From positions 1-63,916 of the forward strand of contig CAYUFB010000003.1 of assembly GCA_964444125.1 (NCBI GenBank): a stretch of DNA of 63,916 nt, written 5' to 3'. The notes below the pieces were generated by a model. It was given only the letters and a program-made list of their open reading frames with translations. It did not search any database and was not told the DNA's origin. This DNA is from CAYUFB01 sp964444125. GTDB taxonomy: Bacteria; Patescibacteriota; Dojkabacteria; B142; JAFGMG01. How positions within the stretch are numbered: position 1 is the stretch's first letter; every line of letters begins with the position of its first letter. This document shows positions 1 to 9,136 of the stretch, piece after piece. A program made the position numbers and the translations under genes.

Positions 1-315
1 TATTCTTCTAAATACCCTCTTTCTAACTGTTCAACTTTTTATGGGACAGCAGTGTGGATACAATCATAAGAAAGTAAAACATAGTGAGAACGAATTCGCT
101 AGACCAGACGGTACGCATATCAACGGGGTAGAATCATACTGGTCGTGGACAAAGAGAAGACTTAACAAGTTCAATGGTGTCTCAAAAAGACTTTTCTCAG
201 AATATTTGTTAGAATCAGAGTGGAGGTTTAATCACAGGGATACCTTAGAAGAGGATCTTAAAAAATTAATAAGAAAATTGTAAGTTAACTGGGCAAGACC
301 CATAATTTTTAACAG
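1..315 (+). mobile_element. Right end of an IS1595-family insertion sequence
   Basis: The transposase tail stops at 283. About 7 bases later comes a GGGCAAGACCC motif followed by an AT run (290-310), which could be the element's terminal inverted repeat. The left end is outside the window, so the boundary is inferred and no target duplication can be checked. Confidence 0.45.
2..283 (+). CDS. IS1595/ISXO2-type transposase, C-terminal fragment
   Basis: The last 80 residues from M41 carry the family's C-terminal signature: a GYNHKKVKHS stretch, then DGTHINGVESYWSWTKRR, then ESEWRFNHR. In ISXO2-like DDE transposases the H-x-N-x-x-E segment holds the last acidic catalytic residue. The frame is open to the left edge, but the residues before M41 do not resemble the usual block, so either the element is cut by the window or a frameshift lies near position 40. 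Only the catalytic tail is visible; activity cannot be judged. Confidence 0.75.
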   Translation: MLLNTLFLTVQLFMGQQCGYNHKKVKHSENEFARPDGTHINGVESYWSWTKRRLNKFNGVSKRLFSEYLLESEWRFNHRDTLEEDLKKLIRKL

Positions 316-322
316 TATTGTT

Positions 323-700
323 ATGAAGAAATCATTGCTTGTTTTGATTATTGTTTTATTATTGATACTAGCAGTATCGGGAATTCTATTTCTCACAAAA
401 GATAAACAATCACAAGATAATTCTAAGGATAATGACGATCAAATTTGCGGTATAGAAAGTTGTCATGGATTAGATATCGTTTGCGGGCCGGGTGTCCCAG
501 AAGTTTGCGATATGATGTATGCATTAGGGGATAACTGTAGACAATTTGCAACTTGTGATATTGTAGATGGAGACTGTACATTTGTTGATAATCAAAAATT
601 TGATACATGCAAATCCTGCATCGAAAATTGTCAGAATCTAAACCCTGAAGGTGGAATTGATGTGTTTGAATGTGAGGCAAAATGTATAGAAAATATTTAG
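323..700 (+). CDS. Membrane-anchored cysteine-rich small secreted protein
   Basis: This 125-residue protein begins MKKSLLVL with a single hydrophobic segment (about residues 4-25), then a charged linker (KDKQSQDNSKDNDD) and a compact domain with twelve cysteines between residues 42 and 122. The even number and spacing (CGIESCHG, VCGPGVPEVCD, NCRQFATCD, DCTF, TCKSCIENC, ECEAKC) suggest a disulfide-stabilised extracellular module, similar in style to eight-cysteine-cluster proteins. An N-terminal anchor rather than a cleaved signal is likely, since no AxA site is obvious. It lies just downstream of the insertion-sequence end and shares no operon with known genes. Function unknown. Confidence 0.7.
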   Translation: MKKSLLVLIIVLLLILAVSGILFLTKDKQSQDNSKDNDDQICGIESCHGLDIVCGPGVPEVCDMMYALGDNCRQFATCDIVDGDCTFVDNQKFDTCKSCIENCQNLNPEGGIDVFECEAKCIENI

Positions 701-759
701 GTTGTTGAGATTAGAATTAATAAGTATAATCAAGTAATTTAATTGTTAAGATTTTCTTC

Positions 760-852
760 ATGAAAAATCTCAGATGGAACAAAACTTTCCGGTTGGTGGT
801 GATATTTATTTTGATTTTAATAGTTCTTTATTTAATTTATTCATTAATATAA
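760..852 (+). CDS. Possible 30-residue single-pass membrane microprotein
   Basis: An ATG-initiated ORF of 30 codons starts MKNLRWNKTF and continues into an almost pure run of aliphatic residues ending at TAA (850-852). Four bases separate it from the ATG of the next gene at 857, so translation could be coupled. The positive-then-hydrophobic layout matches a small membrane peptide, but AT-rich DNA often yields hydrophobic codons by chance. No Shine-Dalgarno site is visible. Confidence 0.35.
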   Translation: MKNLRWNKTFRLVVIFILILIVLYLIYSLI

Positions 853-856
853 TAAA

Positions 857-1237
857 ATGGCTATACCAAAAATTAAGCAATTACAAAGTGCTTCTCCCAA
901 GACCAAAAAAGGTCTTTTGGCAGTATTAATTACAGCGTTAGTTCTTCTTCTGGCATCATTTGGGCTTGAATTGACCAATAATGACTGGGATATCGAGAAA
1001 TTATTATCTGGAGAATCCTGGTCTGATTCTAGAGTCAGGCGTGACAAAGATGGCAATATTGTTACTTCCGGTGGTAAATATACTGATGAATACAATTGTG
1101 ATGATTTCGAAACACAAGATGCTGCCCAAAGATTTTTTGAAAAAGCTGGAGGAGTCTCTAATGATACCAATAGGCTTGATGGAGACAAAGATGGCATCGC
1201 TTGCGAAAGTCTTCCAAAGGAAGTTGTTAATGAATAA
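857..1237 (+). CDS. Excalibur calcium-binding domain protein, membrane anchored
   Basis: This 126-residue protein has a basic N-terminus, one transmembrane segment (about residues 19-40), a linker, and a C-terminal excalibur domain (about residues 78-121). The domain shows the typical YNCDDF start, the AAQRFFEKAGG middle, and the LDGDKDGIACESLP end with the DxDxDG calcium-binding loop and a pair of conserved cysteines. Excalibur domains are usually extracellular and often accompany secreted nucleases; no nuclease domain is present here. The topology suggests the calcium-binding domain lies outside the cell. It converges with the next minus-strand gene with a gap of about 20 bases. Confidence 0.85.
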   Translation: MAIPKIKQLQSASPKTKKGLLAVLITALVLLLASFGLELTNNDWDIEKLLSGESWSDSRVRRDKDGNIVTSGGKYTDEYNCDDFETQDAAQRFFEKAGGVSNDTNRLDGDKDGIACESLPKEVVNE

Positions 1238-1258
1238 TTGTGGTTTCGTTTGAAGGGA

Positions 1259-2032
1259 TTAATCCCATAAAGCTTCGTATCCAGAGATTACTGCGATATT
1301 CGAGAGAAACATCCAAATAATGATGTCGTCAAGAGGGTATGTGTGTCCGTAGATATTTAATGGTATTAAATATTCTCCTGGCCACCACCAATGTCCCAGA
1401 TACATTGATAGTGCTTCATGAAATAAAAACATAAGGCCAAAAACGATTGCCGGCAAAATGAGCCTTTTAATAATATGCCTTTTGTATAAACCTAAAAGTA
1501 TAAATATTGGTGGGAAAATTATAATTCCAAGCATATAGTAATCAAATCTTAGTATCCCTGGTTTGATATAGTATAAAGTGAAAGTTCCAATAAATAATGT
1601 TAGATATAGTAATAGCAATACTTTCCATCTTTGTGATATTTTTCTATTGTTATCTCCATCATAGAAAAATTCATAAAAAGTTATTGGATAAATGATATTG
1701 ATGAATCCATATAGCATATTTTCAACAGGGGCTATACCAAGCAATCTTGGAAAGCTGGATTGAACATCCCAGCTGTCTGTAAGTCTTGCAAGCAATTCAA
1801 CCGGGATTATAAATAGAATCGATAGCATGCTGAAAATTAGAATTTTGTTTTTTGATAATGTAATTTGTGAAAACAAATAAACTAACCCTGGTAAATACAC
1901 AATTAGAATGTTGACCATATAGCTTGGCTTAATAGTAGCTACAACAAATAAACCAAGGAAATATAACCCTACTATGACTAAGAATTGCTTTAACTGATTT
2001 TGCCTTATTAAAATATTTGGATTTTTGCCCAT
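1259..2032 (-). CDS. Polytopic membrane protein with lycopene-cyclase-like repeats
   Basis: The 257-residue product is hydrophobic throughout, with seven or so membrane segments. Two regions look like the lycopene cyclase (CarR/CrtY) domain repeat: PVENMLYGF about a third of the way in, ending in ITFYEFFYD, and YPLDDIIIWMFL near the C-terminus, ending in SGYEALWD. The proline plus acidic pair followed by a helix and a YE is the family pattern. No other carotenoid gene is nearby, so cyclase activity is not implied; similar proteins of unknown role occur in candidate-phyla genomes. The start is the ATG at 2032. Confidence 0.5.
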   Translation of the reverse strand: MGKNPNILIRQNQLKQFLVIVGLYFLGLFVVATIKPSYMVNILIVYLPGLVYLFSQITLSKNKILIFSMLSILFIIPVELLARLTDSWDVQSSFPRLLGIAPVENMLYGFINIIYPITFYEFFYDGDNNRKISQRWKVLLLLYLTLFIGTFTLYYIKPGILRFDYYMLGIIIFPPIFILLGLYKRHIIKRLILPAIVFGLMFLFHEALSMYLGHWWWPGEYLIPLNIYGHTYPLDDIIIWMFLSNIAVISGYEALWD

Positions 2033-2086
2033 AGAACAATTCTAGAGTATATCTTGAAGAAAAGGAATTAATATTTTTCGAATTGT

Positions 2087-3058
2087 TTATTTCGTCTTAT
2101 CTTCCTCTTGTTTATTTTTTCTCATTATCTTTCTAACCTTCCTTACAATCTTCTTCCAATTGACTGCAACGATGTACGTTACTCCTGCTACAAAAATTCC
2201 CGCTAGTGAATCTATCACATAGTGCTCTGCTCCATACCAGGTGGCGAAAGCTATAAGTAATGGAATTAATAAACTTGGAATAGCTTTCTTGCCATAGAGA
2301 TTGATGAGAAACAAACTCGCATAAAATGGCCAGGCTGTATGATGTGATGGGAAAGCAGCAAAGTCATTCCTGCCATAAGTTGATACCATACTCAATCCAT
2401 CACTTGGTAGATAGTTATTGTGCCAAAGAATTCTGCGAATTTCTACAAGGTATCCATTATCCGATGCCCACCAAGGGGGTGCAGAAGGAAATATCGCATA
2501 AATAAATACATCCACAATAGAGAAAATTGCTAATCCATAAGCATATGGCTTAAATAATTCTCGTTTCTTGACCCAAACAATAAAACCTACTGCAAGCCAA
2601 TACCAGAAAAATGTTGAATAGAAGAAAAAGAGAACGTAGTCGTACCAGCTTGCTATCCAAAAGTCTTTTCTAAGCGCATATTGAAGCTCCACAGATGGGA
2701 TGTCGTCTAAAAAAAAGAATAATGCTCTCTCCCACTTGATAAGAGGCTCAACAATTGGACTAATATTGAATTTATCATGAATATTTACGGCCCAAGCTCT
2801 TAATGCTTCATAAAGATAAAATAACGCCATAGGAGGCATCCAGTCTTTCACAAATTTCCAGCTTTCACCTATACACAATGACATTATAAGCAAAGTCAAA
2901 ATAATAAAGTCCATGCCAAAAGCTCGTTTGAAAATATTTATGATTATCAAAACAATAATCATAATTAATAGGAGGATACGGCGGGAATTTTCATTTTTTA
3001 GAACTATGTCAAATTTCGAAATTATGATGGACAATCTTTCCTTCAAATTTTTCTCCAT
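2087..3058 (-). CDS. PAP2-family (Aur1-like) membrane phosphatase/phosphotransferase
   Basis: A polytopic protein with the PAP2 active-site blocks: AFPSHHTAWPF (the PSxxH motif with catalytic histidine) and, about 50 residues later, the YGAEHYVIDSLAG block (HxxxD). The upstream block with tryptophans (PPWWASDNGY) is typical of the PAP2_3/inositol-phosphotransferase-like subgroup, so a role in phospholipid or isoprenoid lipid headgroup chemistry is likely. A longer frame reaches a TTG at 3109, but the ATG at 3058 (MEKNLKERL) is preferred because a TATAAT-like box (3090-3095) lies just upstream of it and the extra residues look unlike a natural N-terminus. About six membrane segments. Confidence 0.75.
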   Translation of the reverse strand: MEKNLKERLSIIISKFDIVLKNENSRRILLLIMIIVLIIINIFKRAFGMDFIILTLLIMSLCIGESWKFVKDWMPPMALFYLYEALRAWAVNIHDKFNISPIVEPLIKWERALFFFLDDIPSVELQYALRKDFWIASWYDYVLFFFYSTFFWYWLAVGFIVWVKKRELFKPYAYGLAIFSIVDVFIYAIFPSAPPWWASDNGYLVEIRRILWHNNYLPSDGLSMVSTYGRNDFAAFPSHHTAWPFYASLFLINLYGKKAIPSLLIPLLIAFATWYGAEHYVIDSLAGIFVAGVTYIVAVNWKKIVRKVRKIMRKNKQEEDKTK

Positions 3059-3681
3059 TTTCTTTTTTGTTATAAATTTAGTCTGACAATTATAAAAAAA
3101 AATCACCAATTTATCCAGTAAACTTTAAGGAGGTGGAGGTTATGATGAGAATATATAAAAACGATTAGTATTAGAATAAGGTTTTATTATTGGGAATAAA
3201 AATAGAAACATAGAATCATATCAGGCCAGATATCGGATTCGTCTGGGTGATCAGTCCATAAATTTGATGTTCTATAAAAAATGTACAACTTTATTCAGTC
3301 TATCAAATTTATTAATTACGTATATGGTATCTTGTTGTACAAATAATTTTGAGCTTACTTAGGAGAATTAAGTATACACTTGTTTACTTTCTTGGTTCAA
3401 TATTGGTACATGAAATTGTTTGCAAAACTCTTGCTAAAGCGGTCTCTGTGCTCTTCTGAACATAGATTGTTTTGTATGATGCGATTGGAGAAATCCTAAA
3501 CTTATGTCTCTAGTCTTTTTGTGGATAAGTGTAATCGCAGGATCAAAAAATATAACTTTTCACTCTGAGATAAATATAAGTAAAAAATTTCACTAGACTG
3601 GATTATCATTTTGAAGTAATATTAGTTTGTGACACATTATTAGTCATTTACACGTTATATTGAATTAAATAAGTAAAAAAT
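3059..3681. other. Gene-free interval between PAP2 and PBP genes
   Basis: No convincing coding sequence on either strand. It holds a very strong Shine-Dalgarno-like AAGGAGGTGG (3128-3137) before an 8-codon ORF (3142-3168), an 8-base inverted repeat TGTACAAC/GTTGTACA (3282-3289 and 3334-3341), and a nested dyad at 3480-3539 whose outer arms are TGCGATT/AATCGCA and inner arms ACTTAT/ATAAGT. A single perfect DnaA-box-like TGTGGATAA lies at 3520-3528. No T-rich terminator is evident. No function is assigned. Confidence 0.5.
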
Positions 3682-6621
3682 ATGGCAACATATACAACTA
3701 CGATTAAATCTGGGAATACTAAGAAATCTAGATTTTCCAAAAGATCAAAAAGAAATTATCTATCAGCTTCATCACCAACAAGCAGAATCAGATCTGGTTC
3801 AAAAAATTTGAAAAGATCATTTTCTGGTAGATTGAGTCCAAAGAACAGAAAAAGGCTCAAGAAAGCTATGTATGCGACTATCTCTGCATTTGTCCTGGTT
3901 CTATTTATTGGATTTATATTTACACTTTGGTATCTACAAAAGATAAGCAAAGACCTTCCAAGTCCAGATGAGCCATTTGGTAGCAAAAATGTTGCAAGCG
4001 TGATTTATGACAGAAATGGTACCCAATTGTACAAGGTATATAGTAATGAAAACAGAGATCCTCTGATACTACCCTCAGATGAGGCTAAAATTACAGAAGT
4101 AGTTCCAGAGCATGTAGTTTGGGCTTTTTTGGCAGCCGAGGATGTGAATTTCTATGATCATTCAGGCTTTGACGTCACTTCAATGGTCTCTTGCGGAGTG
4201 AAAAATATCGCCGGTACGTCTACTTGTGGAGGTAGTACAGTTACTCAGCAACTTGTCAAACAAACTGTTTTGACAAGCGAAAGAAGACTAGAAAGAAAGG
4301 TTAAGGAATTATTGCTTTCTATGCAGGTCGAAAGACTTTATACAAAAGATCAAATACTTGCTATGTATTTAACTGTAGCACCAATGGGAAGCAACGTATA
4401 CGGTGTCAATACTGGTGCGAAATTTTATTTCGGGAAAGAACTGAAAGATTTAACAATTGCCGAAGCAGCAATCCTAGCATCTTTGCCACAGAATCCTAGC
4501 GTATTATCTCCTACTCTATCTACCGCACCAGAGAAGTCTGAAGCAATGCTTGCAGCTAGGAAAGAGTATGTATTAAGCCAGATGTTGAGACACAAGGATA
4601 AAATAAATAAAGAAACTGGTATAGATGATTTGATCACAGAAGAAAAAATCGAGGAGGCAAAAAATCAGGAATTAGCTTATCAGGAGCCAAGGATTGATAT
4701 TAAGGCTCCGCATTTTGTCTTTTATGTTCAACAACTGTTACAAGAGAGAGGATATAACAATGGTCAGCCATTTACATTAGCTGAGCTTGAAACCGGGGGT
4801 TATAAGATCAAGACAACCTTAGACTATACGTTGCAGCAAACTGCTGAAAGCGCTGTTACAAATGATGGAATTGGGGTTTATGGTGCAAGATATGGAGGTC
4901 ATAATGCTGCATTGATTACAACTAGACCATCAACAGGAGAAGTATTGGCATATGTGGGGTCTAAAGATTATAACGGCGAAAAGGAAGAAAAACTGTTTGA
5001 TCCAAAAGTAGATATTTTGACTTCTTTGCAACAGCCAGGATCATCGGCTAAACCAATTACGTATTATAACGCTTTTAGAGATGCAGTAGCTGCACCAGGC
5101 ACACAATTGATGGATATTCCAATTAGTATCGGTAATTACACTCCCAAAAACTCTGACGGGCAATTTAGAGGATTAGATAGCGTAAGAAATCATTTAGTTG
5201 ATTCTCGAAATATTCCAGCGTTGATATTGGTTGAAGCAACTGGTGTTGGCAAATACATTGATACAGCCAATAAATTTGGATATACGACATTTACTGATGT
5301 ATCAAACTATGGCCCTTCTATCACTTTAGGAGCTGCTGATGTCAAAGCAACAGAGCATGCACAAGCATTTGGGGTATTTGCTAATAGCGGAGACTTTGTT
5401 CAACAAGAAGTAGTATTAGAGATACAAGATAGATACGGCAAGGTAATTTATGAGCATAAGCCTGAAAGAGTAACAGTAGCTGACAAACAAGCAGTATTTT
5501 TGGTAAACGACGTATTAAGAGGAGTTCCTTCTGCTTCACCAAGTGTATTTGCTGGTGATGGTAGACAAGTTGCAGCCAAAACTGGAACTTCAGAGGAACA
5601 AAAAGATACTTGGTATGTGATGTATAGTCCTGATTTTGTAACCGTTGGATGGCTTGGTAACAATGATAATACTCCAATGAGACGGGGAGCTTTTGGTTCT
5701 ACTAGTGTGAAACCATGGGTACAAAAATACATGTCATCAATACTTGCATATTTCCCTGAAAAAACTAGTTTCTCAAGGCCAGGAGGGATTTCTACTAAGC
5801 AAATTTGTCAAACAGTCAATGGTGAAAAACTTTGTAGTACTGGTCAAGATTTAGTAATAGATGATCGAATGCCACCAGCATACTTATCTAAAAAAAAGTT
5901 CCTAGTGTGCGATGATCAGCCAGATAGGATAGCTCGTGAAATAGATCAACAAACGGGTCATGCAGTAGAAAAAGAATTTATGACATATATAATGCCGGTT
6001 GAATCATTGCAAAAGTTTGCAAACGAATACTTATCCGGGCATGGAATGCTTACCCCAACGGAGATGTGTACAATTGAAAGAAGTCCAAATAGTGGTAAAC
6101 CGTGGGCAACTATCTCATCTCCTACAGCTGGAGCTACATATAGCGATAATTTGAGTATTTCTTTTAACGCTTTTACTGCAAGTGGAATTATAACAAAGGT
6201 CAATGTATATATAGACGGGACTTTTGTAACTGAAGTGAAAAATCTGCCATATAATGGAAGTATTTCGTTGGCTGATTATTCAGAGGGAGCGCATACTTTG
6301 AAGCTTGATGTCCATGATAGCAATGGAAATGTCGGAAGCAACTCAGTTGGATTTGTAGTTTCCAAAGGAAGTTTCCAAATTACTTCTCCAGCATCAAGCG
6401 GTTCTTATACAGTGCCACTTAATGTCACAGCGAAATATAATGGGACTGGTAATCCAGGTGCAGTCAGTCTTTGTATCAATAGTACTTGTTCAATATCAAT
6501 GACAAAAAGTGGTGATAATTATAGTGCTACAATAAATACTCTTGCTTCTGGGACTCACAGCATATTTGTTAGAAGTAGTACTGGACGTACAAGTCCAACT
6601 ATGCAAATAGAGATACCATAA
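3682..6621 (+). CDS. Class A penicillin-binding protein with Ig-like C-terminal domains
   Basis: This 979-residue bifunctional peptidoglycan synthase has a basic cytoplasmic N-terminus (1-62), one membrane anchor (about 63-86) and a GT51 glycosyltransferase domain with catalytic E153 in AAEDVNFYDHSG and the GGSTVTQQ motif (183-190). A penicillin-binding transpeptidase domain follows, with SxxK at S454-K457, SRN at 508-510 and KTG at 633-635. All catalytic motifs are intact, so it should polymerise and crosslink peptidoglycan outside the membrane. Residues from about 805 on form two beta-rich Ig-like repeats (starting PWATISSPTAGATY and GSFQITSPASSGSY) not found in standard PBP1a and probably used for wall or surface binding. 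No clear Shine-Dalgarno precedes the ATG. Confidence 0.95.
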   Translation: MATYTTTIKSGNTKKSRFSKRSKRNYLSASSPTSRIRSGSKNLKRSFSGRLSPKNRKRLKKAMYATISAFVLVLFIGFIFTLWYLQKISKDLPSPDEPFGSKNVASVIYDRNGTQLYKVYSNENRDPLILPSDEAKITEVVPEHVVWAFLAAEDVNFYDHSGFDVTSMVSCGVKNIAGTSTCGGSTVTQQLVKQTVLTSERRLERKVKELLLSMQVERLYTKDQILAMYLTVAPMGSNVYGVNTGAKFYFGKELKDLTIAEAAILASLPQNPSVLSPTLSTAPEKSEAMLAARKEYVLSQMLRHKDKINKETGIDDLITEEKIEEAKNQELAYQEPRIDIKAPHFVFYVQQLLQERGYNNGQPFTLAELETGGYKIKTTLDYTLQQTAESAVTNDGIGVYGARYGGHNAALITTRPSTGEVLAYVGSKDYNGEKEEKLFDPKVDILTSLQQPGSSAKPITYYNAFRDAVAAPGTQLMDIPISIGNYTPKNSDGQFRGLDSVRNHLVDSRNIPALILVEATGVGKYIDTANKFGYTTFTDVSNYGPSITLGAADVKATEHAQAFGVFANSGDFVQQEVVLEIQDRYGKVIYEHKPERVTVADKQAVFLVNDVLRGVPSASPSVFAGDGRQVAAKTGTSEEQKDTWYVMYSPDFVTVGWLGNNDNTPMRRGAFGSTSVKPWVQKYMSSILAYFPEKTSFSRPGGISTKQICQTVNGEKLCSTGQDLVIDDRMPPAYLSKKKFLVCDDQPDRIAREIDQQTGHAVEKEFMTYIMPVESLQKFANEYLSGHGMLTPTEMCTIERSPNSGKPWATISSPTAGATYSDNLSISFNAFTASGIITKVNVYIDGTFVTEVKNLPYNGSISLADYSEGAHTLKLDVHDSNGNVGSNSVGFVVSKGSFQITSPASSGSYTVPLNVTAKYNGTGNPGAVSLCINSTCSISMTKSGDNYSATINTLASGTHSIFVRSSTGRTSPTMQIEIP

Positions 6622-6629
6622 AATCAATA

Positions 6630-6650
6630 CAATAATTAAGATAATTATTG
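6630..6650. terminator. AT-rich inverted repeat between convergent PBP and pheT genes
   Basis: CAATAATTA and TAATTATTG form a perfect 9-bp stem with a 3-base loop in the 34-base gap between the two converging stop codons; an alternative AATCAATA/TATTGATT pairing overlaps it. Placement suggests a bidirectional terminator, but the stem has only two GC pairs. Confidence 0.4.
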
Positions 6651-6655
6651 ATTAT

Positions 6656-9118
6656 TTATGATTGGCTTCTTAATTCACCTTGGAATGATTTAGTAATTTT
6701 TTCGATGATTTCAGTAATAATTTTGTTTGCCTCTTCTTCTTCTAAGGTATGTGTAAGAGATCTTAATTCTACATTGAATGCTATGCTTTTTTTGTCTTGT
6801 TTCTTTTTGTCTTCGTAAATGTCGATTACACTTATTTGTCGAATAATTTCATCTGTATTATTCTCAATTGATTTTAATATTTTCTCTACTTCAGTCTTTT
6901 TAGGCAACCAAAAACTCAAGTCTCTATACAATGCCGGGAAAGTTGATATGGGTTGATATTTAGTATGATTTGAAAGATTTGATTCAATAATCTTTGTTAG
7001 ATCAATCTCCATAATTGATAAATTACCGTTTATGTTGAATTCGTGTCTAATTTGGGGATGAATATTGCCAATAATGCCTATAGATTTGCCATTCAATTTG
7101 ATTAATCCGCTTTGTACAGGATGGAAGCTTTCAGGAAAATCCTTTGTTGTTCTGCCATTTAGATTTTCTAATTCTAGCTCAAAACCCCATGAGACTATTT
7201 TTTCATAAAAAGATTTAAGGTTTGAGAAGCTATCATTTGTCTTGCTAAAGAAACCTACGCATAGATGATATGGTTGTGCTGGAATGTTTTTTTCAGCACG
7301 ATTATTCTTATCAATAATTCTACTGATTTCAAAAAGAGAAAAATTATCAAACTTATTTTTTATATTTAATTCGAACTTCTCTAGAACTGATGGAATTAGA
7401 CTATTTCTCATATAGCTTAATTCTGGACTTAGTGGATTGGTAATTTTTAAGCAATTACCAATATCAAGCCCTGCTCTTTTGGCTAGCTTTTCGCCTATCA
7501 TCGAATAGCTAAGTATCTCAATACCTCCAAGATTTACAAACTCATTTTGAATATATTTAATATTTTTTCTGGTTAAGTTATCCTTTGATGGCTCAATAGA
7601 TCTACTTGGCAATGATGGTAAAAATTTCTGATAGCCATACATGCGGGCAATTTCTTCCAAGATATCCTCTTTGATATTTATGTCTCTTCTAAAACTTGGG
7701 ATTTTTAGTGTAATTCTATTGGATTCATCCACGAAGTTTAATTTGTTTTCTTCAATCATCTCATCCCCCAATACTTCAATTTGCAAGCTTTCCAAGATAT
7801 CAACTATTTCGTCTTTAGTTAATTCCAGACCAAGGATTTTTTTGACTAGATTCATGTCAAAAGTCAAAGACCTTTCTTCCTCTGGTTCAGGGTAGATATC
7901 TATGATATCAGAAGCGATTTCTCCTCCTGTCAAATCAATAATATTTGTAGATACATTTTTGATTGTGTCTATGACCATATTAGGATCAAGTCCTTTCTCA
8001 AATCTCAGGCTAGCTTCAGTTCGAATTTTTAATTCTCTTGAAAGTCTCCTAATGGTATACATATCCCAGTTTTCGACCATTATTGCAATATTCGTAGTCT
8101 CTTTTGTAACCTCAGTTTCAAGCCCACCCATGATTCCAGGGATACCAATTAACTTCTCATTGTCAGCTAATACAACTAGTCCTTTGGGTAACTTGTGTTT
8201 AACTCCATCAATAGTAATTATCTCTTCACCTTCTCTTGACTCTCTGATTATTATTTTTTTGCCAGCAAGTTTGTCATAATCAAAAATATGATTTGGTTGC
8301 CCTTTGTCAAGCATTGTGTAATTGGAAATATCAACAATATTGTTGACTGGTTTTTGGCCAAGGTGGGCAAGTCTTGCCATTAGCCAAAATGGAGATTGTT
8401 CTACAGAAATTCCGGCAATGGTAATAATTGAGAATCTTTTGCAAATTTTTTCATCTACTTTTCTATCAACTGTTAGAGCTAATTCATTTGTTTTTGTAAA
8501 TGCAGAAGGAGTTCCTTCGTTGTTGATCTCAAGATTAAAATTTGCTGCAATTTCCCTGGCTATTCCAAGGTGTGAAAAACAATCTGGCCTATGAGTCAGT
8601 GATTTGTTTTCAATTTCAAGAATCGTATCTTGCAGTATTGAAGTTAGATCAGATCCTACCGGTTCACTTTTTGATAAAATCATTACGCCTTTGTGCTCGT
8701 CAAATAGGCCTAACTCTTTAATTGAACACATCATACCTTGTGACTTAACTCCTTGTAGATCTTTTTCAATAATCTTATAACTCTTTTGTTCCCCAATTTT
8801 GCCCAACGGATCAAGGATGCTTCCACCTGATAGACAGACTGGCACTTTGTCACCTTTTTGGGCGTTAGATGCTCCTGATACCACTTGTATCGTTTTATTT
8901 GAGCCAATTTCGATCTTGCAGACAAGTAATTTCTCATTTTTTGGATGGGGATCAATTTCTAGAATTTCTCCAACAACAATTTTGTCCAATCCTTCTCCAG
9001 TTTGATAATATTCTTCTACTTCAGCAATTGTATTTGTAAGTTTTTGTGCAACTTCAGCAGCATCTACCTGATCTATAGAGTTTAAATATTGTTGGACCCA
9101 GTTGAGTGATATTTTCAT
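6656..9118 (-). CDS. pheT: Phenylalanine-tRNA ligase beta subunit
   Basis: The 820-residue product has the bacterial PheT domain order: an N-terminal EMAP-type tRNA-binding OB fold (about residues 40-150, with VVGEILEIDPHPKNEKLLVC), the B3/B4 editing domain, the B5 domain, the catalytic-like core, and a C-terminal ferredoxin-fold anticodon-binding (FDX-ACB) domain starting near YQPISTFPALYRDLSFW. It pairs with PheS to charge tRNA-Phe in an alpha2-beta2 enzyme. It follows pheS with an 18-base gap on the same strand and is almost certainly cotranscribed with it. The length is normal for the family. Confidence 0.97.
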   Translation of the reverse strand: MKISLNWVQQYLNSIDQVDAAEVAQKLTNTIAEVEEYYQTGEGLDKIVVGEILEIDPHPKNEKLLVCKIEIGSNKTIQVVSGASNAQKGDKVPVCLSGGSILDPLGKIGEQKSYKIIEKDLQGVKSQGMMCSIKELGLFDEHKGVMILSKSEPVGSDLTSILQDTILEIENKSLTHRPDCFSHLGIAREIAANFNLEINNEGTPSAFTKTNELALTVDRKVDEKICKRFSIITIAGISVEQSPFWLMARLAHLGQKPVNNIVDISNYTMLDKGQPNHIFDYDKLAGKKIIIRESREGEEIITIDGVKHKLPKGLVVLADNEKLIGIPGIMGGLETEVTKETTNIAIMVENWDMYTIRRLSRELKIRTEASLRFEKGLDPNMVIDTIKNVSTNIIDLTGGEIASDIIDIYPEPEEERSLTFDMNLVKKILGLELTKDEIVDILESLQIEVLGDEMIEENKLNFVDESNRITLKIPSFRRDINIKEDILEEIARMYGYQKFLPSLPSRSIEPSKDNLTRKNIKYIQNEFVNLGGIEILSYSMIGEKLAKRAGLDIGNCLKITNPLSPELSYMRNSLIPSVLEKFELNIKNKFDNFSLFEISRIIDKNNRAEKNIPAQPYHLCVGFFSKTNDSFSNLKSFYEKIVSWGFELELENLNGRTTKDFPESFHPVQSGLIKLNGKSIGIIGNIHPQIRHEFNINGNLSIMEIDLTKIIESNLSNHTKYQPISTFPALYRDLSFWLPKKTEVEKILKSIENNTDEIIRQISVIDIYEDKKKQDKKSIAFNVELRSLTHTLEEEEANKIITEIIEKITKSFQGELRSQS

Positions 9119-9136
9119 TTAATGACAACTAAATTA

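Noticed and set aside
3520..3528. Perfect DnaA box TGTGGATAA, with another at 16395-16403
   Set aside because: Only isolated boxes, no cluster, no AT-rich unwinding element and no dnaA/dnaN nearby; not evidence of an origin.
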